Source: Sindora glabra
Lineage: Eukaryota; Streptophyta; Magnoliopsida; Fabales; Fabaceae
Assembly (NCBI GenBank): GCA_020226215.1
Contig: CM035229.1
Location: forward strand, 84,151,343 to 84,215,342
DNA length: 64,000 bases
Direction of reading: 5' to 3'
A program made the translations under genes and the position numbers. The number at the start of each line of letters is the position of its first letter. Position 1 is the stretch's first letter. Positions 35,080-45,974 of this stretch are shown here, piece after piece. Under the pieces are notes generated by a model that was not told the origin of the DNA, did no database searches, and saw only the letters and a program-made list of their open reading frames with translations.

Positions 35080-38000
35080 AACTTCCCTTTATGATGATAT
35101 CAATTAAGATCTTTAAGTCGAAGAAATCTAATGTTCTAGACTAACTTTTCAAATGCAACAATAAGAAGTGTCTTAGTAAACAAATTTGCTATATTATCAT
35201 TTGAACAAATCTATGGAATATTCATATCACCATTCTTTTAAAGATCATGAGTGAAAAAGAATTTTGGTAAAATCTCCTTTAATGTGTCCTTCTTTCAATT
35301 GAATAATACATGTGACATTATCTTTATATAGGATAGTAGGGATTATTTTTCTAAAAGATAAACTATAAGTCTCTCGTATATGTTTAATCATAGATCTCAG
35401 CTAAACATATTTCTTACTTGCCTCATGTATTGCTAAAATTTCTGCATAGTTAGATGATATGACTGTTATAGTTTGTTTCATAGGCTACCATGAAATGGCT
35501 ATGCCTTCATATGTAAACAAATAGCTTGTTTATTATTGACCATTATAAGGGTTAGACAAATATCCTATATTTGCATAACCAATTAGGTTGACTTGGTTAC
35601 ATTCTTTAAAAAAAAACCCATATTCATTGTATCTCTAAAATAATGAAGTATATGCTTAACTTCATTCCAATGCCTTCGTGTAGATGAAGAATTATATCTT
35701 GCTAATAAATTAATAGCAAATGATGTATCAGGCCGTGTATAACTAGCAAGATATATTAGTGCTCCAATTGCACTAAGATATAGTATTTCAAGACCAAGTA
35801 GTTCTTTATCTTTTTCTCAAAGTTTAAAGAGATCTTTGTTCACATCTAATGACCTTACAACCATTGGGATGCACAATGGATGTGATTTGTCCATATAAAA
35901 CCATTTCAACACCTTTGGTATATAAGCTTTTTGATGTACACAAATTTCATTCTTTAAATGTTCAATTTGTAATCCAAGGCAAAGTTTTGCTCTACCTAGG
36001 TCTTTCATTTTAAATTCTTTCTTTAAATAATTTATAACTCTTGAAAGTTCTTTAGAAGTTCCAATAATATTTAAGTCATTGACATAAATAATAATTATGG
36101 CAAACTCATTCCCAAATTTTTTTATAAAAATACATGGACAGATAGGGTCATTTTTATATCTTTCCTTTAATAAATATTCACTGAGGCAATTATACCACAT
36201 GCGTCCATATTGTTTCAATCCATAAAGAGATTTGTTCAATTTGATTAGGTAATCCTCTCAAGAATTTAAATTGTATGCTACAAGCAAATTAAAACCTTCA
36301 AAGAGTTTCATATAAATATCATTATCAAGTGATCCAAATAATTAGGCTATAACAATATCTATTAGACACGAATCAAGTCCTTCATGTACTGTTAAACCAA
36401 ATAAATACCAAAAAATAGTTACACTCACCACAGATGAGTATATATATTCATAATCAATTTTAGGTCTTCATGAAAGCCCTTGAGTAACAAGTTGTGCCTT
36501 ATATCTTATAATTTCACTATTCTAATTTTGTTTTTGCACAAAAACTCATTTATATCTAACTAGCTTTACATTTTCTAGTGTACAGATTACAAGTCCAAAA
36601 ATTTTTCTCTTTGCAAGGGAGTTTAATTCTGACTTGATTGCATTTTTTCATTTTGACTAGTCATCTCTTTATCTACATTCCTTAATAGATTTTAGTTCAT
36701 GATCCTTATTATCATTTATTATATCATGCACTACATTATATGCAAAAACATCATCAATGTTGACTTCATTTTGGTTCTATCATAATCCATTCATGATATA
36801 ATTTATTGAGATTTCTTTATTTTCACTAATTTTAGTATCTGAATTTCTTCTATAACTGAAATAGTAATTTTTCTAAGGACTTTTCTAGAGTTACCACATT
36901 CACATCCTCAATTTGGCCATCTGTATTCTTAGTTTATTTTCTTTTTCGAGAATTTTAATTTTTGGAACCAATGGGTCTATCACATTTCATTCATGTATTA
37001 AACTCATTTGCAATAGTAGATTATCTGACAGGGATGTTAACTCTAATTAGAGCATTAGTAGCTGATATATATGATTTGGTTACTTGATTTTAATCAGTAA
37101 ATGCATCTAACAATTTATTAGTTAAACCTTATAAATAAATTATCTTTTGAACTTCTAGTTCACATTGTTTTATATGAGGATTGAAATGGGAAAATGATAA
37201 TTCATTCCAATTGATTTCTTTTTCCAACTGCTTATTTTCACCCTCTAATTTTGGGAAAGTTAATTCATTAAAATGATAATTGGTAAATCTAGCCATGAAT
37301 AAATCCCCTATTGATGGTTCAAAATATTTTATTATAGATGGAGATTCATATCCAATATATATTCTCAACCTTTGTTGAAGACCCATTTTAGTATATTGTG
37401 ATGGAATGATTGGAATACATACTTCATATCTAAAAATTTTTAGATGGGAAATATTAGGTTCTTGACCCAAAATTAATTGTAAATGGGAAGACTTATGATA
37501 ACTTGTTGATCTAATATGAATTAGTGCCATGGCATACAAAATTGCATATCCCCAAGTAAAAATTGGAAGTTTTAATTTCATAAGTAATGGTCTTACAATT
37601 AATTTGAGACACTTAATAAATAATTTTACAAGATCATTTTATGTGTGAACATATGCTACAAAATGTTCAATATCAATTTCAATAGATATACAATAATCAT
37701 TAAAAGATTAAGAAGTAAATTCACTAACATTATCAAGTCGTATTTTCTTAATTAGATAATCAAGAAAATGTGCTCATAATTGAATTAATTGAGTAAGTAA
37801 TCTTGCAAATGCTAGATTGTAAGATGATAATAAAGACACGTATGACTATCTAGTTAATGCATCAATTAAAACTATAAAATATCTAAATACTTTACATGGT
37901 AGGTGAATTGGCCCATAAATATTACCTTGTATACATTCCAAAAATATAAGAGATTCACTCAATATTTTTTATGATGATAATCGAATAATTAACTTTCCTT

Positions 38001-39250
38001 AAGAATAAGTAGCATATGAAAAAATTTTAGATTAAAAAATTTAGTAGCTTTTTAATGGATGTCCACATGAATTTTTAATTATTTTTCACATCATAGTTAA
38101 TTTGAGATGGCTCAACCAATCATGTCAAATAATAAACTTATCATAATCTATAAAATTTGATTTATGATAAATGTTTTTCAATTATACTAATACATGTGTA
38201 GTACAAACTAGAGGAAAGTACAGATAATTTTTCAAGTATGCATTTGTTACTTGAAATTATGCCCAGTGATATAAAGATAAGCTTTTCAATGGATGTCCAC
38301 ATGAATTTTTAATTATTTTTCACATCATAATTAATTTGAGATGGCCCAACCAATCATGCCAAATAATAAAGTTATCATAATTTGTAAACTTTAGTTTACG
38401 ATAACATGTTCAATTGTACTAATACATATGCAGTACAAACCAGGGGAAAGTACAGATAATTTTTCAAGTATGTATTTGTTACTTGGGGTTATACTAGTGA
38501 TATAAAGATATTCAATATTTCCTTCAAAATAAGTAGCATAAGAAAAATTATTAACTTTCTTTGAGAACAAGTAGCACATAAAAAATTTTAGATTAAAGAA
38601 TCTGCTAGCTCTTCAATGGATGTCCACAATCAAATAATCAACTTTTCTTGAGAACAAGTAGCACATAAAAAATTTTTAGATTAAAGAATCTGATAGTTCT
38701 TCAATGGATGACCATATGAATTTTTAATTATTTTTTGTATCATAATTGATTTGAGATGGCCTAACCAATCATGCTAAATAATAAACTTATCATAATCTAT
38801 AAAATTTGGTTTATGATAACATGTATTTCAATTGTACTAATACATGTGTAGTACAAAGCAAAGGAAAATGTAGATAATTTTTCAAGTATGCATTTATTAC
38901 TTAAGATTATACTAGTGATATAAAGATATTCAATATTTCCTTCATTTGTTGTCTCGATATAATATCCATTTCGATGAATATTCTTAAAACTTAATAAGTT
39001 TCTGTAAGATTAAGTAGAATATAATGTATTATTAATATGTAATTTTGTTCCTCTAAGTAACAAAATATTAACTCTTCCAGAATCTTCAATTAAATTTGTA
39101 ATACCAAATATAGTATCAACATTGATTTCTTGTATTACTAGATAAGAAAAATATTTTTTATTCTTAAGAATAGTATGTATCGTTGCATTATTAGCGAGAC
39201 ATATATCTTTATTGACATTGTTGCTAACCGAAGGAGCATTCATACTTTAA
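35080..39250 (-). pseudogene. Copia-D pol remnant
   Basis: Minus-strand order: protease-like DSATIHTILKNKKYFSYL-type sequence at 39010-39243 (here LANNATIHTILKN, so the catalytic Asp-Ser is lost); a duplicated pre-integrase region at 38040-38930; integrase C-terminal part at 37129-37581 (HLKIFRYEVCIPII, GLQQRLRIYIGYESPSIIKY); RT at 35817-36239 (LYGLKQYGRMWYN, DPICPCIF, YVNDLNIIG). RNase H remnants cover about 35080-35800. The polymerase box YVDD is YVND, a loss of one catalytic Asp. Numerous stops and shifts lie between the segments. Confidence 0.82.
38040..38935 (-). repeat. Nested tandem duplications in the pre-integrase region of Copia-D
   Basis: The motif 'atggatgtccacatgaattt' (or close variants) occurs at 38054, 38289, 38616 and 38704. 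The first two units are 235 bp apart and share flanks including 'gagatggc(t/c)caaccaatcat'. The last full unit is about 415 bp further on and contains an extra 88-bp tandem copy (segments starting 'aacaagtagcacataaaaa'). On the minus strand the repeated part encodes the integrase zinc-region end (ENSHGHPLK-like). Confidence 0.75.
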
Positions 39251-39329
39251 AAAAAAATTAATAAAAGGAAATACTATTTAAAAATGTAAGAATATATTTG
39301 AAAATTAATAATTTTTAAAGTAAATTTTT

Positions 39330-41068
39330 TATTACTTTAGAAAATATGTTGAAAGTAAAATGTAAGAAATTATTTTTTTTTAAATATTTCCATGATCATA
39401 GTTACTTTTTTCACATGCAAAATTTGCCTATTTCCATATTCTTTTTTCTTTAAGCAATTCTTGGTAAAGGTCAACAATATGTTTTAGTGTATGATAGGTA
39501 CAAGATCAATAACCTTTGTCACTATAATGATAAAATATATTCTCAATATATTTGTTATTTTACCACCTTTTTCTTCATCATTATTTTCTTGATTTTTTCA
39601 CTTCTAGTAGGAAGTTGGATCTTGATATAAAAATCATGACCATGACCATGTCCATGATCATGACCTTGGCCATGGCTATAACCATGTTTACGGTCATAAG
39701 TTTATTCATAAGTAAAATAGTTGTATGTTGCTACATTTGCTTCAAGGAATAGAGCAGAGCTAACCAGACGGGATTCATAATTTTTCATTAAAAGTTCATT
39801 ATTTTATTTAATCACAAGAAGATAAGAAATTAATTAAAAATATTTCTTAAAACCTTTTTTCTCGATATTACTATTGCAAAAGCAAATTTGATGTATGGAA
39901 AATGAAGAATGCTTTTTTTTCCTAACATATCTTTATTGGTGATTTTTCCTCTATATAATTTCAGTTGAAAATTAATTTTAAATATTGTAAAATTATACTT
40001 ACTTATAGTTTTAAAAATCTTGTAACTTTAAATGTATCTACTTATAGTAAGTTTTTGAAGGAATGATTCTTTTAAATTATGCTAGATAATAAATGGTCTT
40101 TTGCCATAAGATACTTAGATTTTATCCTTTAAATTTTTTCGTAATGTCAAGAGCTATAAATTTAAGATTTGCAAGATTTGACATAATATTATCATGGATA
40201 TATAAAAATCAATTAGAAAAATTTCAATATAACAAATGTTGAATATTGAAGAGAATTATTAATCAATATATTATTCATACAATTATTAGTCCATTGTCAA
40301 TTTTTCATTTTATTGTCAACCTATACAGTGATCAAACATTGAAAAGATTATCATATTTATAAAAGGTATATTTCAGATTATATTAAAAGTGAATGAGATG
40401 AAAAAGAAAAATAAATTATATATCTTTATGTAATTATTAAATATATATATTTATATATCGTTGTTTCTTGATAATTCTTTTCCTTTTTCAAACTTAGTTT
40501 CTCAAATATTCATGTTCATTTTTGTGTAAAGCCAAACCTTATCATGCAAGTTAATTCTGCTTTCTATATCAATATAATATATATTATTATTTTATATGAC
40601 AAATTTTCAATCACGAGATAATAATATAATTAAGTACTTACCATGTATCCATAATTGCATACCATACATATATATACTCACATATTTTATAAAACTAACA
40701 TGTACTTCAAAATTAGATTTAAAAATTTTACTCATTTAACATTTAGGCATAAATTCTCAAATATATAATATGTCATATATGTGAATTTATGTTATTTTTT
40801 TCTCAATTTAATTTATTATTTATTTTTATTAGTATTTTTACATATTATATTCAATATTTTATAATTATTATTTTTTTGAATAAAACTAGTAAAATGTTAA
40901 AACTATTATAGAAATCAAAATTAAAGCATGAATGAAATAAAAAATAAAAACGAGAAAATGAGGTGAGAGAGAAGAATTACTATATTAACAAAAAGTGACT
41001 AGATTAAGTAAAATAATTTATATTTAAAAGAAATTACCTTAGTAGACCAAAGCTTTTTATCAATAACA
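39330..41068 (-). pseudogene. Copia-D gag remnant and leader
   Basis: Minus-strand gag-like fragments matching Copia-A gag fall at about 39840-40210. At 39630-39690 the minus strand encodes a Gly/His-rich run (HGYSHGQGHDHGHGHGHD), the counterpart of the GHACSCGCGQRHQ region in Copia-A. The rest, up to the LTR at 41069, is AT-rich leader without an ORF of note. Confidence 0.6.
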
Positions 41069-41344
41069 TGTTATAAAAATAGTAAACACTTAAGAAATAA
41101 TAAAAGAAAGGTATGAAGGAGAATTATAAGGAGGAGGAGAATATTTAATTTAATATAATTCATATTTATAGGGCCAATTGATCAAATATTATAATTTTCT
41201 AATAATGATTCATAAATATAATTGAAACCTAATAATTGGTTATAATAAAAATGTAACGTCTGATATAATAATTAATCATAACTTAGAGTATAATATCTGA
41301 TTTATGAATATTCACATTTAATAAATCAATGATTATCCATAATA
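41069..41344 (-). repeat. 5' LTR of Copia-D
   Basis: 276 bp from TGTTATAAAAATAG to CATAATA on the plus strand, followed by GATAA. The length difference and the many substitutions from the other LTR show an old insertion. Confidence 0.87.
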
Positions 41345-41349
41345 GATAA

Positions 41350-43901
41350 GACATTATAATTTTAAAAATTATTTTTTAATTGATTCTTATTTATTTAATT
41401 TTAAATCATTTTTTTTTACTAATGATTGAGATGTTTTAATTTATCTTTTAGAGTATATATTAAACTTCTAAAAAATGGGTTTCGGATGGAAGTAGTGTGA
41501 ACAAATAAAATAGAAAATTTAATATTAAATCTAAATTTATTCAATTAAGTATTGAAAAAATCTTTGCAAATAGTGTCACTCGGCAGAAGAAGGATTTATT
41601 CTTCTGGTACCCCGGATATTGTCTTAACTTTTATGAGGACGTGGTTTTGGTGGGGCCAAAGTAGCATGTGCTACTAGGCTAATAGCTAGCGGCCAATGTT
41701 TGGGAAGGAAGGGCCAAATTTTGGGGGCACTGCCCAGACAGTCGCATGCTTACGGGGGCCCATTTATCAAACGTCCACTTTCACCGCACAGCAGGATCCA
41801 ACTCATGCAGAGTCTATCCATTTAACTATATTTTATATTACCATCTTCCATTATCTTGTTCTTTTTTTCTTACTCTCATAATTGCCCTTTTACACAGTCT
41901 CTGTTAGTTTTCTGCTTAGTGTAGTTTTCTTTTTTTCTTTTTGGTAAATCTGCCACGGTGATTTTTAATTATACGTTCACTCACCCTTAAATTTTAACCT
42001 TTTTAGTAGAACAAAAGTGAGGGGCAGTAGGAAGAACCCGCTTAATAAGTACTCTTTCAGATATCGAAAAGCCACTCCAGTATAAAGTCAGGGGGCAGTA
42101 GGAGTTACCAACGCCCCACCCACCTCCCTCCCCACTCCTTGACTATATATTCAGATTTAATCAAGATCTATTGTTTCAAACCCGATAATAACTTCATAAA
42201 ATTTAATTTAATTAAAAGATTCAAAATGACATATTTAGACTCATCAGTAAAAGTATAATTTTGAATATTTTTTAATAAAAAATAAAAAATAATTTTTATT
42301 AATTATAATTATACTTAATAATTATAAATTATATTTTTTATTTATAATTATTTTTATTTTTATTTATTCATATTATTTATATTAATTTTAGGATATATAT
42401 GAGTTGTGCCATTATTAATTTTATCAAATCAAGATCATATTAATCCAATTTATGAATAATTATTTATTTATTTATATTTCTTTGAGATACTATTACATTG
42501 ACAAACTAATATTATAAATAAAAAATATTATTTAAAATATTTTTATAATTTATTATAAATTAAAATATTTAAAAAATTATTTACATTAAATAAATATTTA
42601 TTATATTTTTTATATGTAATAATATTAATTTTTATATAATAATAAATTAATTATAAAACATATTATTTAATCAAGTGATACTCAACAGTGATTTAATTTC
42701 CATTAGCAATATCATCTATAAGGATCCAACTCAAGACCCGACCCTTAAGTTTGGATAATCTTGAGACTCAATCTACTATTACTGAATTAATTAATTGTTG
42801 ATAGATCTATTAAATATTTAACAATTAAAACCATGCTATTAAGTAATGAATTTAATATGAATAAAACTCATTAAATAAAATCTATCAATTTAAATAAAAT
42901 TTATTGAATATGAATATTTTTGTCATCATTCACTCTATACTATTTTCGATAAGTAACCATTCTTCTTTTGTAACCACTGTGAATTGCAATAGATAATTAA
43001 ATCCATTTATTGTTATTTAATGCAAAATAATATTATTTTTATTTTTTAATTTTTTCTATTTATTTTTAGTATCATTTTAAAAAAATTATATTTTTATTTA
43101 TTTGTCATTTGGAAGATCAAGATTGTATTTATTATCTTTTTTAAATATTATCCTTATTATTTAAATAAATGTTTAATAATTTTGTTTATTGATTGACTTT
43201 TAATTGATAATATAGCTTATTTTTTTAAAATTAATATTATTTATTACATTTCTTAATTCTTGTGATATTTAAAAAAGAAGGAAGGGATTACTTTTTCCCC
43301 CATCGTTCACACCTTCTTTATAAAAATATAATAAATTTCATTATGAATTACACACCTTCAATAGAGGTTAAAATTGGACAGGGATTCGCTCTTTTTTTTT
43401 TTTTTCAGTAATACAACGGAAGTAAGTAAGCATTCAACTTGCATTTCACTTCCGAGTCCCATTTCCGATTAAAATCAACGACTTGGACTTGGTAACAAAT
43501 GCGCCCGCTATTTGCTCTTCTTGTGTTCCAAAGGGTAATTTTTAATAAACAAACAAAATTACAGCTAAAATTATTATTATTTTTTAAACTAAATTTTGAG
43601 CGCATGATATGAGAAAGTACTAATATGATAAAATTTATTGTCAATAGTCAATGTTAATTGTTCAATTTTCTTTAAAAATTTCTAATCTTATTATAATATT
43701 AATAATTTCAGTATTATCTGCACTTATATTTTGACAAAAAAAATAACATGAATTTTTAAATTTTACGAATCACTCCATTGTTATGATAAACAATTTACTT
43801 ATCAAAATGTGAGTAGTAATAACCTGCATTAAAAATGTTTCCCTCTATTATTTTATTTTAAATGGGAATCCTTTGCGTACAAAAGCTACAAAAATGAATA
43901 A
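41350..43901. other. Spacer between Copia-D and the fold-back repeat
   Basis: No gene is supported. About 41560-42130 is of moderate to high GC content for this window, including 'gggggcccatttatc' and 'ccccacccacctccctcccc', and could be old promoter or 5' gene sequence. 42180-43360 is very AT-rich. At 43392-43405 a T run follows 'cgctc' and precedes 'cagtaatacaac'; read on the minus strand it is a poly(A) tail-like end after a GC-richer stretch (43407-43540), which could be a retroposed fragment. Confidence 0.5.
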
Positions 43902-44078
43902 CAGGTGAATTCTACGGTACCCTGAGGGGTTTGGTGCCCGGGGTAGTGTGGCAAAATACAAGCTACTGGATGAGATTACTAAGTCAATGTTAAGACTTTT
44001 GTAATCTCATCCAGTGGCTTGTATTTTGTCACACCACCCCGGGCACCAAACCCCTCAGGGTACCGTAGCAAGCACCTG
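43902..44078. repeat. Long fold-back hairpin (possible fold-back transposon or MITE)
   Basis: Left arm 43912-43978 and right arm 44002-44068 are inverted copies of each other over 67 bp with only about three mismatches, two of which are G-T compatible. The loop is 23 bp. Outside the arms a further CAGGTG (43904-43909) faces CACCTG (44072-44077) across four unpaired bases. The arms are GC-rich (CTACGGTACCCTGAGGGGTT at the tip), unlike the neighbourhood. No certain target duplication was found. Confidence 0.8.
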
Positions 44079-44479
44079 AATAACATCAAATATCTCTGTT
44101 AAAAGGCTAGTTACCAGAAGGTGCGGGGGCCATATACCCAAAAGCCATCCTCCCGTCTCTACCCACTTACTTTTGAGAGCACAGAGCGCGCGGTGGAGGA
44201 AAGGAGCTTTCTGTGTCCGGCAGATAGCTAGCTTGTAACCTCAGTTTCATTGCCTGTCCCATCCTAAATTTGCATTGCATTGCACCACACCACTTTTGTT
44301 TAGAGCCATCGTAGAAGAAAGAGGTGATCCGCTAATTGACAATAAGAATATGTTTCAGGGTCGAACAGACAATGAAACAAAGATCACCGGCAGCTCTCTC
44401 TCCGAGATATGTAATCTTTGCTTGGAAGCTATCAGATATATGTCTGCTATACTGAACTCTCACTACAACTTACTACACC
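44079..44479. other. Moderate-GC segment, possible gene remnant
   Basis: Bases 44100-44300 are GC-richer than the surrounding DNA ('gagcacagagcgcgcggtgg') and look like promoter or 5' UTR DNA. An ORF begins with ATG at 44275 and reads MHCTTPLLFRAIVEERGDPL, continuing to about 44480 before entering the mitochondrial-like stretch. I do not recognise the protein, and it may be chance or the first exon of a disrupted gene. Confidence 0.25.
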
Positions 44480-44870
44480 CTGGCTTGGGGGGTTGCATTA
44501 GATCGGCCAAGAGCCCTTTCTTTCTGTACCTCGAAAGGGAGCGAAGAAGTGCTTTCTTAAGTAAGGCGTTAAGGAAATGAAGCCAATCCACGAGTACTGG
44601 CGGAAGAAAGGGTGAAACTCCAGAGAGAGGGAAAGGTAAGTAAGAATGACATAGTTTCAAAAAGGGTCGTAACGCTTAGTCCCTAGTTGGGATGGCGCTT
44701 GAACAAAAGAAAGGACCGATGGGACTTCAAAGGCTAGAAGGGATAGGGCTTCAAGCACGTGTAAAAGGGGATCAATTTCTTAGGAGTGGTAAAGTTGGAT
44801 GAAGAAGGGTGGTCAAGTCCCTAGGGCAGGAAAGGTCGGTGTCCATGTCCCTATCTAAGACCACGTAATC
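44480..44870. other. Probable insert of mitochondrial DNA (NUMT)
   Basis: About 390 bp of near-balanced GC content with purine-rich runs (for example 'cctcgaaagggagcgaag', 'gagagagggaaaggtaag', 'gggtcgtaacgcttagtccc') that resemble non-coding plant mitochondrial DNA and contrast sharply with the AT-rich nuclear context after 44880. This is by composition and resemblance only. Confidence 0.5.
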
Positions 44871-45974
44871 CTTATCACGTCGATAACCATAATATTACCT
44901 GTAATATTATATTTTTAAAACAAATAATACTCATAGTTTAAATTATTATAATTATATTTTTTTTATATTTATCTACTTCGCTACACGATCATAATTACAA
45001 TTGAAATCTCCAATGGAGTGCTAGAAATATGGACGCTTCATTTTGACCATAAATTCACAAATGAAAGCAGACAAAAAAGTCAATTATTGTTAGTGGAGTA
45101 AGAAAAAATGCCAGCCGTCGAATTGCCGACCCTTATCTTTTTATTCCTTTCTTTCCTGCAACTGTATGGTTAAGCTTAATTAACTGTAAAACAATATTTT
45201 TTATATTAATAAACAACCAAATAAACTTCTCATTATTCAAATTTGTTGATATTTCTTGTCATTAATCACTTCCATAAAGTTTTTGGTATATTGGCACAAT
45301 CCGAAGTGATAAGATTATACCAAACAGTGTCTGATTTGCAACATAAACACACAAGAAGGAAAAGCATGTTTCATCACGAGTACGTGCGTGAGGAAGCTTT
45401 TGATGCATTTTATCGACAATACACATGCCTCACGCCCTAGTTATGTTTTATTGATGTCAATCAAAATGCTGGACCCATAAGAGACTAGCGCATCAGGATT
45501 CACTGTAGAGGAACCATGGACTTTTTCATGTTGTATTAGTAGTTTTGTAATGCAAACCCATGGCCAAATTTAATTTTTCCTTGTTATATGTCGCAGTGAC
45601 TTCTAATTTAGTTTTTACACTTACCTTTTTAGCAAGGCCTTAGAATTTTATTTTGGTTTGTAATACTTCTTAACCATTACTAATTTAGGGATTTATATGG
45701 CATCTTACTTAACATAAATCTGAATTCGAATTTAAGATATAATAGGAGAAAAATTTTAAAGGTAGCATTAGGTATATTCATCTTACATAAAAAACATGAG
45801 TACCTTTTACTTGAACATAAGTAAGAAATTTTTTTTCATCAAAACAAAATTACTTTAAATCTTATAATTTTTTTTACCCAATGGCATTGCTAAAAAAAAA
45901 AAGGAAGAGCATGCACTTGATTCCATGATTTAAGTTATCCCATGTACTTTGAATAATTATTTTCTCGATTGAAT
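44871..45974. other. Spacer
   Basis: No gene is seen. A 65-codon ORF at 45243-45440 has no recognisable domain. The DNA is AT-rich with several T runs. Confidence 0.5.

Larger units (their letters stand above)
34665..41344 (-). mobile_element. Copia-D: degenerate full-length Ty1/copia element on the minus strand
   Basis: A 6.68-kb element with LTRs at 34665-34961 and 41069-41344 and a perfect target duplication GATAA at 34660-34664 and 41345-41349. On the minus strand the LTRs run TGTTAT...ATAACA, and the polypurine tract AAGGGGAAG is at 34962-34970. A weak Met-tRNA primer site (TGTTATTGATAAAAAGC, with an internal insertion) follows the 5' LTR. Protein segments correspond to Copia-A, so both belong to one family in opposite orientation about 26 kb apart. 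Every frame is broken. Confidence 0.9.

Noticed and set aside
39552..39752. Plus-strand ORF rich in Met and Thr
   Set aside because: It is the antisense of the Gly/His-rich gag run of Copia-D.
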